DNA from: Strongylocentrotus droebachiensis
Lineage: Eukaryota; Echinodermata; Echinoidea; Camarodonta; Strongylocentrotidae
Assembly (NCBI GenBank): GCA_035222895.1
Contig: JAVYIG010009896.1
Coordinates: forward strand, 1-64,000
Direction: 5' to 3'
Length of the DNA stretch: 64,000 nt
Positions 47,043 through 55,290 of this stretch are shown piece by piece (positions within the stretch are counted from its first letter, which is position 1; each line of letters begins with the position of its first letter). A model generated the notes under the pieces. That model was given only the letters and a program-made list of their open reading frames with translations, did no database searches and was not told the origin of the DNA. The translations under genes were made by a program, and so were the position numbers.

Positions 47043-50000
47043 TACATATCTCTCTTTCTGTCTCTTTCACTCTCAGTCTCTCTTGGAATACGAATGGACG
47101 GCTTACACCGATCAGTTACGGACAAATATGATATCACAATCTTACATTGGCAAGTTCTATCTCGAAATTGAATGCATCCCACATGTCTGTCTGGGCTGCT
47201 TGTGCGTCTGCTCCGAGTAACGTGGCTATCGTCACCATGAGCTTCAGATAGGCATCTTGAACCTGGACTCGACAAAAATAAAAATAAAAATATATTCACG
47301 ATGACGATAACAAATATACCCTGTGGAGCTCTTATAAGCAATCTGAAAAATGGACAAGTCCATGGGTTTAGTGTACGTAATTTTGTAGATTGCTTTAAAA
47401 ATGCCCTCAAAACTCATTTATTCAAAGCGTCTTTCCAATAGATTTACTTTCACATTGTTGTTGTTCATTTTTGTTGTGTATTTGTTGTGTATCTTCTCCA
47501 TTGCGCCTCGAACACATTAGTCATGCGGAGTTGGCGCATTACAAATAATCTATATTATTATTATTATTATTATTATTACTATTTTTATACAGCAGTTCTA
47601 ATAGCAGTTTACATATGTTCTAATGACCATTCGGGCTACTCGTCGTTTTACCATGTGCTTATTGGTCTAATTTTCTAGCTCGACCACAAAGATCCCTTCG
47701 GCCCTTGCCAGTATTACATTGGAACACATGGAAAATAGATCAAATGGGAAAGACATGAATGCGCATTAGACCAACTGGAGATTATACTAAATGGCTAATA
47801 GACCAAAGGGCTTTTGAAAAACTGACAACAAGACGGAGTAAAAAGGCGATGGTGACTAAAGAATTGGCATTAGACGTAATTTGCATTTTCGTTGGTAGTC
47901 ATTTGTTTTAGTCATCTTAAAGTCACACTGTCCTACTTGTAGCTACTTGCTCCCTCTATGTAGAAAGCAATGTTTAATCAGTGACCATTGGTCCCCATGA
48001 TCCTCTATTTCTTATGTTAATTTAGAGCTGAGTTGATGAGATAACCACCTGTCCAGTGACCTTGCAGGGTAGTCTAATCCCTCATATAAACTAGTGCAAA
48101 TAAGCTTTAATACACAAAACGTTACATGAAAATCTTCAAAAATATTATGAGCATATTTTCACTCACCTTTTCATACTTTTCCGTGTTCAAGAAATATTCC
48201 CTGCTGGAAATGCCGAGGGATGACTGGTCGATCTTTTAAGAGACAAAAATAGAAATGTAAAACAAATTAATTGTCATTGTCGCTTTGTCAATTTTGAGAC
48301 AGTAAATAAACATTTTTTCCTATCAAAAGACAAAATCCACTAGTTTCAAACTTTGGTTTAAAAAGACATTTATGAATTACGAGCTGCGATAAAAGGACAA
48401 GGATTAACTATTTTTCTTTCAAGTCATGATATGACTTACTATCTGCAAATGCGCTGAATAATATGGTACATACAACAATTACTCAAGAAGAAACTAGTAT
48501 CATTTTCATATTCGTTTGGCAAGAGGCCCTTTCATAAATTCAGTAGTAACCCAGACCCAGACGGAAATAATTCTTAATGTCCGTTTAGCAGCAACTCATG
48601 CCAAAAAAATCAGTAGGCATTCCGTCCTAAATGGACAGAATTTCAGGTCACGTTGCCAACAATCACTTCTAAAATTCAAAGACTTACTCCAGCCGAAAGG
48701 TTTTAAATTGATTGCTGTTTGCAATCAATCGCTTCCAAAATTCAACAGCTCCTTAAACTAAAGCGGCTTGAATAAAATGAAGATTATGTTAAATTGCCTC
48801 TGCAGGATAATAATAATAACATTAATGCTTTGTTCCTCTGTAGCGCACTTCGTAACCGTAGTCCCTCTCGAGGTACCTTTAATTTATACTTTATACAATC
48901 ACAATAAACACTTATCAAATAGATAGGTTTTTAACGCTTTTCTTAAACATTTTGATATCTGTCTTATTGGGGAAATGTTCCAAAGTTTCGGACCTTCACA
49001 TGCCAGTACTATGCAACCGTAATGTTTGCTGCTGTTCTTGTTCTTATATTCGTGTTCGTGTTTGTGTTGTTGTTTTTCTTGTTGTCGTTGATGTTGATGT
49101 TTTTGCTCCAGAATGAATAGCAGGAATGTGTTGTGAAGATGATTGTCGATGCTGTGATGGGATGCAAACCAGCAATGGTATAAGATATGAGATGCTAAAT
49201 GTATTTCTCATTGCGGATGAAGTATCGAAAATAATATCGCTAGTGATATTCGTGTGTCTCGCAATGTATGGTCAACAAGGGATCTAAAAGATCACGACAT
49301 TTCGTGCGCCGCTGCAACACTTCGTCAGGTGATAAAATATATTGTAAGCAAGATATGAGATGTTTGCAATCTCAACACTATTCCATCTTTCTTACCTGGA
49401 GGACATATCTTGACGCATTCTTATCATCGACCCCGACGTACGGCTCGATGAGCATGGAGTTACTATACTTGCTGACGAGAGTTCCCAACAACCAGACAAA
49501 ATCGAAGTCGGATTCATTCCATCGACCACCGTATGTATCTCCGAGGACCGGCCATCCGCGGAGATCATGTAGGAGATCGCGTATGGGCGCGTCGTCGAGT
49601 TCTTCTATTCTCTCTGTTTTTGAAAGCAATATGATTACGAAGACATTAAATATGGTCGTACATGTATTTGCTAGGGGTTACTTCGTCAGTATTGAATTAC
49701 TACTGTAGCCGATTGCCCTGCAATTATTACTACCCCAGAACAACCCATGATTAATAATCATGGGTTTTATATGAAACCAACCTGGCCCGAGAGGGACAAA
49801 TGTTGCAAACACAATGGCCCGAATTCACAAAGGAGGTTTGTCGACAAACCTTGGTTTTTGTGCGTCATATGACGCGTTTCGACGCGTTTCAAACCAATGT
49901 TTGTCGACAAACCTCCTTTTGTGGATTCGGGCCAATAGGTCCAAGGAAGTTAGCACCAAACAAATGGCACCAAAATAAAGATCGAAAAGAAAGACCTCCC

Positions 50001-50767
50001 ATTGAAGTCAGGAGGGACACTGCTTCCACATGTCAAGCCATTTACAACTGTAATAGTCATGCGCATGGAATCATATTCGCTGACACCAGATTTGGTTGAA
50101 TTAACAAATAATGTGTTTGCGAGTGCAACTGTCTATTAACAGCAGCGAACCTGTTGTCCCACCAGAAATGTATATATCGAGGATGAGGGATATTTGATAT
50201 TATGATTCAAATTCCTTATGACAGTAGGCTAGGGCACATTGCTTTACACAAGACCTGGTGGTCGTAAAAGTGAATTCCACTCTTGGTGATTGACGATATG
50301 TTTAATATTGGGTAAACACCTGTATGGTGTCGAATTCCCATGAAAACCCAGTACAGTAGGCATTGGGCTGTGATGAAGTTACTGGTCTGTTAATCAGTAT
50401 TTTAACAATTTTGTTTGCCCAGAACTCTCTCATCCTAAAAAAAGAACAATAATGGTTGCAATAAGGAGCAACATGAAATATTTGCAGAAAATAATGTAGG
50501 TGTGCTAAAAAAAATATATATATAATATTTATTTCTAGTCTTACCTGTATCTATACACGCTGAATAAAAGTATTTAACTTTCCTCTCTGCTAATGTTTCA
50601 CTAGGTTGTATCTCTGCCTCGAATAAAGCTGGGGAAATAAACATGTATAGAAGGGAAGTGAAAATTAAAATGTATTTTTCTACGACATGTGAGGGTAGAC
50701 TGATTTAAATACTTGACAGGACATGCAGATGCCGATAGCCTCCGATTATTATCCTTCGCCATCTCAC

Positions 50768-50799
<32 letters not shown>

Positions 50800-53700
50800 G
50801 CTTTTCACTCCTCTCTTCCCTTCTCTCCTTTTCCCTCTCTACCATTCCTCTGCGACCCCCCCCCCTCCCTCCTTTATCATCTTAGCGGTGACGCCAATAA
50901 TTGGAAATACACTGTATGTTATCACTTGAAGAAAGAAAAAATATATACATATATAATAAGGCTTTTTTAATCAACTTATAGATGATAAATGATTGTAACT
51001 GAAAAAAAGAGTTGAACAAAATAGAAGTAAAGAAATCCAATTTAAAGACAGTCAAGATAGTATCGATCCCGTTTCTATGGTTACCTTTGAGTGTGACTTG
51101 GAGTTGCTCCCTCAGCGTTGAGAATGATGAGAATGAACTCCTGTATTCAGGGATGATATTCTTCTCCGTCCATCCTCCGCACGCATGCTCGAAGAAGTTA
51201 TCACAGGGGTTCACATCCGCCTTCATGTTGTCGATCAATGATGCAGCTATTTGTAGTAATAAAGGAGAGAGAGGCAAACAAATATAATAATAATAATATA
51301 GAGTTCAAATATAATAATAATAATATAGAGTTCTTGTATAGCACTCATATCTGTCAGACTTGACACTCCTGGCGCTCCATATTATTACCCTGGCTTTAGC
51401 AAGGCTGCCATTACGACGCTCTAGCATTTCAAGGAATTAATTCCTGACAGGTACCCATTTACATCACCTGGGTTGAGTGTGGCAAATGTAGATCAATGTG
51501 ATGCCAAAGGACATTAGTGCCGCGGCGGGACTCGAATCACGGACCTTGTGGTCCACAGTCCGGTGACGTATCAACTCGACCACGACACCTACCACCGACC
51601 ACGACACCGATCACGATACAAAATATACATTAGCAAAGATATCGTTTTTTCTCGCCCCGGAAATATTTTTTGAAATATTGTGTTTCATAATTATTCATGG
51701 GACTAATATGCTTTCCTTTCATAATATTTGTCTACTCAAACACTCGGCCAAGCAATCATATTATATGTCAATTTCTTCAGAAGTTCTTAACTGTCTAAGT
51801 TAAACCAAATGCAATAATTGGCTAGTTCAAAATTAAGATTTGAAGCACGAACACTTTGGAAACAATTTATTCCAAGTCTTATAGGTTTCTGCCAAGATTT
51901 GCTTAACTTGGCCAACGCATCGAGACAGCTGACTAAATTCTTCCAGGACAAAATTACATTTTCTTTTATATACCAAGACATTTCGATAACTATTTGTCGT
52001 CGGCCGGCTGGCAGAAGGGCGTTAGCGCGCGAGCGATTCGAAAACTACTTTTCAAATTATTTGCATTTAAAGATATGTTTTATATTTAAACTGCTTTCCG
52101 TCCGAAAATTGGTTTAAAACTTAAACGACTAATAGAAATGTTATAGTAGAACACGGCCACAATTTTTTTCCCGGAAATAAGTCAGTTTTATAAAAGTTTG
52201 AGGCAATTTAGTGCTAACGCGCTTCTGCTTAACGCTTCATTTTTTACCTGAAATTCGAGCTAACGCCCTTTTGCCAGCCAGGCGATTTTAGCCAGTTCAG
52301 TAAAATATACTGTGCGAATGACTGGAGACAGAGTCTAACATTACTCTTCGCGGTATTTTTGAATTGCTGGAGCTGTAGATACTTGGGCGTGTAGCTAGCA
52401 GCATACAATTCAGATGCATTTTGAAACAAGTCAAAGGCAAAAAAAGTGAATGAAACAGCAATAACACTAAAAGAACAAGAAGAACATCTTACATAACTTG
52501 AGGCCATCGTCTTTCACTATGAATAGGGCAACGTCTTAGATTGGTCTTAAATTGTGCTTGTTATTGTTTTACCGTCTTTTTTAGAACTGATTTTGATTCC
52601 TTTTTTACGTTTATGATCCTACGAAGAGTGAAAACTGTCTCGCTAAACGTGTATTAATCATTCAACGCCCCCAATTCAATTCCAAATTTCCAACGTTAAA
52701 TTACCCAATGGTTAGTATCTTTCTACAAAAACGTAGCGTATTGGCGCAAAGTTTAGTGGATATCTGAATGTGCATTATTCCTGACGTCACAGACGGGCGT
52801 AGTGCAATTAAAACTTGAATCCGGGCCTACAGGTTATGAAGTTTGGAAAGTTTAATCGCCTCTTGATACCGTGGTGATATCAATGTTATTTTCTTGTATT
52901 TCCTCACTTAACATGCAGATTATGTTTATTTCGGAGAATAGAAGATTGATGTTGTTAAGTTGTTCGATAACATCACTCAGTTTGATTTGATTGGAGATAT
53001 ATCTCTTTATAAATGAAACAGTGTAAAGGCTATATAGTCTCAAACAAACCTACACCATTAAACTTCAAGCTCACTCACACATGATATATTGCGAAACTTT
53101 CAAGGCTACTTGTTATTATTTTCAAGTTCATATATCTACAAACGGCAACAGTTTTAATATTAAACGTAAGTTCTTCTCACTTAAATCATTGGTCTGGAAA
53201 CAATTATTTGCCCATTGTTGTATATAATAGTACATTTTCCATGACGATGAATATACATTGTAATGCAATTTTCAGGAAAAACCTACTTGTAATTTGTTAT
53301 ATTTGTTATATGAATCTACGAATCAGAATCAAAGATCATAACAATACCATGCATTGCTCATTACGTATGCACACGCCAATTGTTTATGAATACAAATGAA
53401 CAAATGGACGCGAATTATAACGCGCTGCGGATAGACTGGTCACATGTGGAAGATGCCTTGGGTCGCTAACGCAGTATTGCGTCATTAAATTGACGCTTCG
53501 AGTGCAACGGAGAATAAGCAGGTGTGTCATTCTTACCTGCTTTAACACAAGAGGGCGTGAGACATTGCTTCGGTTCAGGGCATGGTGAAGCTTGGTGGCC
53601 GGTATATGATCGTAATCTTGAAGAAAGGTTATCCCGGTCTGATGCGATTACAACTGAAGAAATTGCAAAAAAGAAACAAAACACAAAGGGAAATAGAAAT

Positions 53701-54751
53701 ATCACGTATTTCGTCATGATTATGATTCGTTCTTATGGCTTCAGAGTCAGAGCAGTCATACCTCGGTCGGACTTGGTACTCAATAGCCAGCTTTCGATTT
53801 AGGCACCCGACGTCGGCTACTACTACTACTGGAGCGTAAAGATGGTGCTTTCGTCGGTCACGTGACCAATTCTTAAGATCAGGTGATTAAATCAGGTAAT
53901 AAAGTCACAGTGCGCGAAAATCTGATACGAAGAATAACAAGAAGATGATAGGAAGAAGACCAAAGAAGACGTCAACGAAACGGAGTTTTCTTTTTGTCAA
54001 CTCTGTTTGTTGCTACGGCAGGCAGCCAGTGAAAATGAACTCGTTTAATCAAATAATGGCAATGCACGCATAACTTTAAACAAAGAGAAATTTGTTAGTC
54101 CTGGCTCTTTTTTTTCTAATTTGAGGTGTCATATGAAAGGGCAGAAATTGAACTTTCTAGAAATGTTATGTTCTCTTTGAAATTCAGATATCGCCCGCCA
54201 AATGACTTTTTGGTTTCCTCTCTTCAAATTGTTGTTAATCCCTCATGCGTTAAATATGCATCATATGAGTTGCATCAAATGGAAGAGGAGGATCTAAGCT
54301 TTACAAATATGTGCCATTTATTAATTATAATTGCGATTAAGTTATGATAAAACATTTATAATTCTCGGTTTCGTTTTTTTTTGGGACGCACTGTTTATGT
54401 AATTGGTGTTCCAAAACACAAGCATTTGCTTTCAAGGTTTTCGGCTCCTTTTGCATTTGAATGTTTTTACTGTACTGTTATATTTTTGTTATTGTTTACC
54501 GGAATTGTTTACCATTATAATGACAAGGAATAAATGTGAATTTGAATTTCTCATTTGCAGCTCGCTCTCATCACCCTCGTGGAGATTATCTTACCGGTAG
54601 CTACTATTAGTGACACGGTGAGGAGTGCCAAGACGACAACGATGACGACCAGATTCCTGGTAATGACCTTGGGGGCTTTTCGTCTGACAACGACACCCTC
54701 ATCGACGGCGAGTTTAGCCTGACTACTCGTCATCTCACCGTTTAGCACCAT
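36637..54751 (-). CDS. M13 zinc metallopeptidase (neprilysin / ECE-like), complete 20-exon gene
   Basis: Type II membrane ectopeptidase of family M13, expected to cleave small peptides at the cell surface or in the secretory pathway. I joined 20 exons (listed separately); all phases agree and give 763 residues, close to neprilysin and ECE-1 (about 750-770). Order: basic cytoplasmic tail 1-33, signal-anchor helix about 34-56, Cys cluster 77-88, M13 N-terminal domain, N558-A559-Y560-Y561 substrate-binding motif, HEITH 597-601 (two His ligands and catalytic Glu598), E659 third zinc ligand and D663 in ENIAD, H725 and R731 matching the transition-state His and C-terminal-binding Arg of neprilysin, and final C-T-V-W. 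Sequons NES, NAS, NVS, NSS and NQT fit glycosylation. All catalytic residues are present, so it should be active. Some stretches look more ECE-like (exons 6-8, 10), others more neprilysin-like (exons 12-15, ending HGFDD), so I give no symbol. The promoter and any 5' noncoding exon were not located. Confidence 0.95.
37284..37360 (-). CDS. M13 peptidase coding exon 19
   Basis: Residues 706-730 plus split Arg731. Starts V-W-C; His725 and Arg731 align with the neprilysin histidine and arginine that stabilise the transition state and bind the substrate carboxylate. Acceptor is TTCAG, donor GTAATT. Confidence 0.94.
37998..38096 (-). CDS. M13 peptidase coding exon 18
   Basis: Residues 673-705. A-Y-K-T begins the exon, followed by L-P-G-L-N-Q-T and Q-L-F-F-L-S-F-A-Q, a conserved M13 helix before the VWC motif. 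Exactly 33 codons; acceptor CCTAG, donor GTTCG. Confidence 0.94.
38321..38640 (+). repeat. (TC)n, poly-C and (AC)n microsatellites in M13 intron
   Basis: TC tract at 38321-38350, poly-C at 38535-38549, TC at 38552-38585 and AC at 38612-38639, in the intron between exons 18 and 17; the AC run ends about 27 bp from the exon 17 donor. Confidence 0.9.
38666..38731 (-). CDS. M13 peptidase coding exon 17 (ENIAD third zinc ligand)
   Basis: Residues 651-672, a 22-codon exon found by motif search. L-N-G-K precedes G-E-N-I-A-D-N-G-G; Glu659 is the third zinc ligand and Asp663 its partner. Acceptor is TTACAG. The donor GTTGGT is a poor match to consensus but is the only one that keeps frame with exon 18. 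Confidence 0.93.
39127..39330. mobile_element. MITE family R1, copy 4 (5' half), intronic
   Basis: TTAAAGATAAAGGTGAATTC, then GCGATTGTATTGTGAAAGAA and CTGCAAGGTTCTGGAGTCAT match the left half of 1310-1700. It lies in the intron between M13 exons 17 and 16. Confidence 0.6.
39886..40016 (-). CDS. M13 peptidase coding exon 16
   Basis: Residues 607-650. R-R-Y-D-K-D-G-N-L and WWSNSS, with one sequon, match the segment just after the zinc site. Acceptor is TCTCAG, donor GTAAG, phase 0. Confidence 0.95.
40050..40730. repeat. Degenerate TGTGACAT tandem repeat in M13 intron
   Basis: TGTAATAGTGTGACAT, CATTGTGAYATGTGT and RTTACATTTTTCATCGAC-like segments recur at irregular spacing of about 60-75 bp across the intron between exons 16 and 15. 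Highly diverged. Confidence 0.5.
40735..40854 (-). CDS. M13 peptidase coding exon 15 (zinc-binding HEITH)
   Basis: Residues 567-606 plus one base. It contains [11 protein letters not shown] and [10 protein letters not shown]: His597 and His601 are zinc ligands and Glu598 is the catalytic base. Acceptor is TTGCAG, donor GTAAC. Confidence 0.97.
41349..41488. mobile_element. 140-bp palindromic MITE in M13 intron
   Basis: Left AGCTACGGTCACAAA pairs with right TTTGTGACCGAGGCT; further inside, GTTCGTACGAACGAT pairs with ATCGTTCGTACGGCG-like text. In the intron between exons 15 and 14. Confidence 0.65.
41682..41734 (-). CDS. M13 peptidase coding exon 14 (NAYY motif)
   Basis: Residues 550-566 plus one base. 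It is only 53 bp but holds V-V-N-A-Y-Y (558-561), the M13 motif that binds the substrate backbone. Acceptor is TTCTAG, donor GTAATA. Confidence 0.93.
42159..42519. mobile_element. 361-bp palindromic MITE in M13 intron
   Basis: Left TTCATCAGCTCGAGATTGCC pairs with right GGCAATCTCGAGCTGATGAA; CTCGAGAT units recur inside. It ends 34 bp from the exon 13 donor. Confidence 0.8.
42554..42657 (-). CDS. M13 peptidase coding exon 13
   Basis: Residues 515-548 plus split Gly549. It encodes [11 protein letters not shown] and [10 protein letters not shown]. Two AG acceptors lie 11 bp apart; the upstream one (ending at 42658) keeps the frame with exon 12, whereas the TTTCAG 11 bp further in would break it. 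Confidence 0.92.
43166..43243 (-). CDS. M13 peptidase coding exon 12
   Basis: Residues 489-514. Contains V-G-Y-P-D-W-L and LNEEYED, the conserved I-G-Y-P-x-x-I and linker. Donor is GTGAGT, phase 0. Confidence 0.93.
43468..43683. repeat. Tandem duplication in M13 intron, about 120-bp unit
   Basis: GCGTTTAAGAATCAGAAC, CGAAACAGAAGTAA and CAGATATGATGCGGT recur in the same order about 125 bp apart (first unit about 43475-43551, second about 43600-43678). Confidence 0.7.
43858..43956 (-). CDS. M13 peptidase coding exon 11
   Basis: Residues 456-488. E-W-M-D-D-N-T-R and AAEK match the conserved WMD-x-x-T-R-x-x-A-x-E-K helix. Exactly 33 codons, phase 0 at both ends; donor GTAAG lies next to a 12-base G run (plus strand) in the intron. 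Confidence 0.95.
44543..44765 (-). CDS. M13 peptidase coding exon 10
   Basis: Residues 381-455, the longest coding exon. It contains [13 protein letters not shown] and F-A-G-E-S-K, all conserved landmarks between the N-terminal and catalytic parts of M13 enzymes. Acceptor is CCCCTAG, donor GTAAG. Confidence 0.95.
44985..45865 (-). repeat. Minisatellite in M13 intron, about 27-32-bp units
   Basis: Roughly 30 units built from TGTCGAAACACAGGGATG and TTGAAAAAGGGG variants (plus strand), most regular at 45285-45640, with decayed units at both ends. It lies between exons 10 and 9. Because some units are a multiple of three, it yields long spurious frames rich in Phe-Arg-His-Pro on the minus strand. 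Confidence 0.85.
45918..46051 (-). CDS. M13 peptidase coding exon 9
   Basis: Residues 337-380 plus split Arg381. It contains MDWRRFF and an NVS sequon. The upstream acceptor is CCTAG and the donor GTAAG (phase 2). The following intron holds a large minisatellite. Confidence 0.93.
46304..46390 (-). CDS. M13 peptidase coding exon 8
   Basis: Residues 308-336. [10 protein letters not shown] and ALYNPTTL match the I-T-x-P-x-x-R-R-D and LYN/K motifs that follow the LAN helix in ECE-type enzymes. Acceptor is TCAACAG, donor GTATG, phase 0. Confidence 0.93.
46969..47065 (+). repeat. (TC)n(TA)n compound microsatellite in M13 intron
   Basis: About 38 bp of TC followed by about 40 bp of TA/TATA between exons 8 and 7. 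Confidence 0.9.
47146..47262 (-). CDS. M13 peptidase coding exon 7
   Basis: Residues 269-307. It has a helical [14 protein letters not shown] segment and ends FEIELAN, the conserved F-E-x-x-L-A-N. Acceptor is GTCCAG, donor GTAAG, phase 0 at both ends. Confidence 0.93.
47290..47578 (+). mobile_element. LINE 3' end with (ATT)n tail, antisense in M13 intron
   Basis: [13 protein letters not shown] followed by a stop is the standard last segment of CR1/L2-like LINE polyproteins. The 3' UTR ends GTTGGCGCATTACAAATAAT and (ATT)n. It begins about 30 bp upstream of the exon 7 acceptor, in the opposite orientation to the host gene. Confidence 0.7.
47745..47895. repeat. Degenerate repeat related to 30220-30510
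   Basis: AGACCAACTGG, CTAATAGACCAAAGGG and GCATTAGACGTAATT resemble the GTAGACCAAATGG-type units at 30.4 kb. Confidence 0.45.
48167..48232 (-). CDS. M13 peptidase coding exon 6
   Basis: Residues 247-268. The 22-residue exon begins IDQSSLG and contains SREYFLN, equivalent to the conserved IDQ-x-x-L-x-L-x-SRDYY of M13 enzymes. Acceptor is TTAAAAG, donor GTGAGT, phase 0. Confidence 0.93.
48790..49025 (-). mobile_element. Probable LINE or SINE 3' end, minus strand, in M13 intron
   Basis: On the minus strand a possible [20 protein letters not shown] tail precedes a GCGCTACAGAG segment and an (ATTATT) run at 48810-48822. The layout resembles a LINE end but the coding match is weak. Confidence 0.35.
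49396..49613 (-). CDS. M13 peptidase coding exon 5
   Basis: Residues 174-246. It contains L-R-G-W-P-V, a WNES sequon, the VGVDDKN segment typical of M13 proteins and a second sequon, NAS. It ends in phase 0 with a GTAAG donor. Confidence 0.95.
49815..49934. mobile_element. 120-bp near-perfect palindrome (MITE) in M13 intron
   Basis: TGGCCCGAATTCACAAAGGA and its mirror TCCTTTTGTGGATTCGGGCC enclose GGTTTGTCGACAAACC in both arms; the centre has two GACGCGTTTC units. In the intron between exons 5 and 4. Confidence 0.8.
50545..50628 (-). CDS. M13 peptidase coding exon 4
   Basis: Residues 146-173 plus split codon 174. It contains the [11 protein letters not shown] segment equivalent to the A-x-x-L-Y-x-S-C region of neprilysin. 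Acceptor is CCCCAG, donor GTAAG. Confidence 0.93.
50769..50850 (+). repeat. (TC)n microsatellite in M13 intron
   Basis: TC repeat then CT-rich sequence with a C run near 50858-50866, between exons 4 and 3. Confidence 0.85.
51085..51246 (-). CDS. M13 peptidase coding exon 3
   Basis: Residues 92-145 plus one base. It carries the family signature [14 protein letters not shown] followed by IIPE. Acceptor is AAATAG, donor GTAACC. A SINE ends about 30 bp upstream of this acceptor. Confidence 0.95.
51277..51598 (-). mobile_element. Near full-length tRNA-derived SINE in M13 intron
   Basis: Reading the minus strand: GGTGTCGTGGTCGAGTTGAT (A box), ACCGGACTGTGGACCACAAG, B box GATTCGAGTCCCGCC, core CACTAATGTCCTTTGGC, a 3' body with CCAGGGTAATAATATGG and a tail with (ATT)n-type repeats. 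It is in the same orientation as the M13 gene and ends about 30 bp before the exon 3 acceptor. Confidence 0.75.
52006..52279. mobile_element. 274-bp MITE in M13 intron
   Basis: Left GGCTGGCAGAAGGGCGTTAG pairs with right CTAACGCCCTTTTGCCAGCC. In the intron between exons 3 and 2. Confidence 0.75.
53537..53653 (-). CDS. M13 peptidase coding exon 2 (stalk and Cys cluster)
   Basis: Residues 53-91 plus split codon 92. It contains three Cys (77, 83, 88), with the CLTPSCV segment matching the conserved C-x-T-P-x-C-V start of the M13 ectodomain. Acceptor follows a pyrimidine-rich TTTCTTCAG; donor is GTAAG. Phase 1 on both sides. Confidence 0.93.
54595..54751 (-). CDS. M13 peptidase coding exon 1 (start, membrane anchor)
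   Basis: Encodes residues 1-52 plus one base. ATG at 54751 is preceded directly by an in-frame TAG inside the same exon, which fixes the start. Residues 22-28 are basic (VRRKAPK) and about 34-56 form a hydrophobic signal-anchor. A TTAG acceptor ends at 54762, so about 10 bases of 5' UTR lie in this exon and an upstream noncoding exon is expected. Donor is GTAAG, phase 1. Confidence 0.9.
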
Positions 54752-54761
54752 CTAATCCGAT

Positions 54762-55213
54762 CTAAGGATAGAAAGAGAGACATTTGATTTGATTTGACTT
54801 AACAATAATGACAATGACTTAAATGATACCGGTAATTATTATAATCTGCAGTGAACACAATGATAATAATGTTGAATAATAGTAGAAGTAGTAGTAGTAG
54901 TAGTGGTAGTAGTAGTAGTAGTAGAAGTAGTAGTAGATGTAGCAGTAGTATCATAGTACAAATAGTACAAGAAGCAGTATTAGTAGTAATAGAAGTAGCA
55001 ACAGTAGTAGTAGTAGTATAGCAGTATTAGTAGTAGTAGAAGTAGCAGTAGTAGCCGTAGTAGTAGCAGTAGCAGTATTATTAATAATAGAAGTAGCAGT
55101 AGTAGTAGTAGCAGCTGTAGTAGTAAAACTAGTACGAGTAGTAGACGTAGCAGTGGTAATAGTATAGTAGAAGTAGTAGTCGTCATAATAGTAGTAGTCG
55201 TAGTAGTAGTAGC

Positions 55214-55244
<31 letters not shown>

Positions 55245-55290
55245 GTAGTATTAATAATAATAATAATAATGATAATAATAATTTTATTGA
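54762..55290. repeat. Degenerate (AGT)n tract upstream of M13 coding exon 1
   Basis: About 400 bp (54880-55275) of AGT/AGC/ATT trinucleotide repeats, imperfect and more diverged than the 34-kb tract. It sits just upstream of the coding start, in the presumed first intron. Confidence 0.85.

Noticed and set aside
49268..49708. 146-codon plus-strand frame
   Set aside because: Antisense shadow of M13 exon 5. Frames at 43675-43953, 44544-44753, 51012-51287 and 53524-53802 are likewise shadows of exons.
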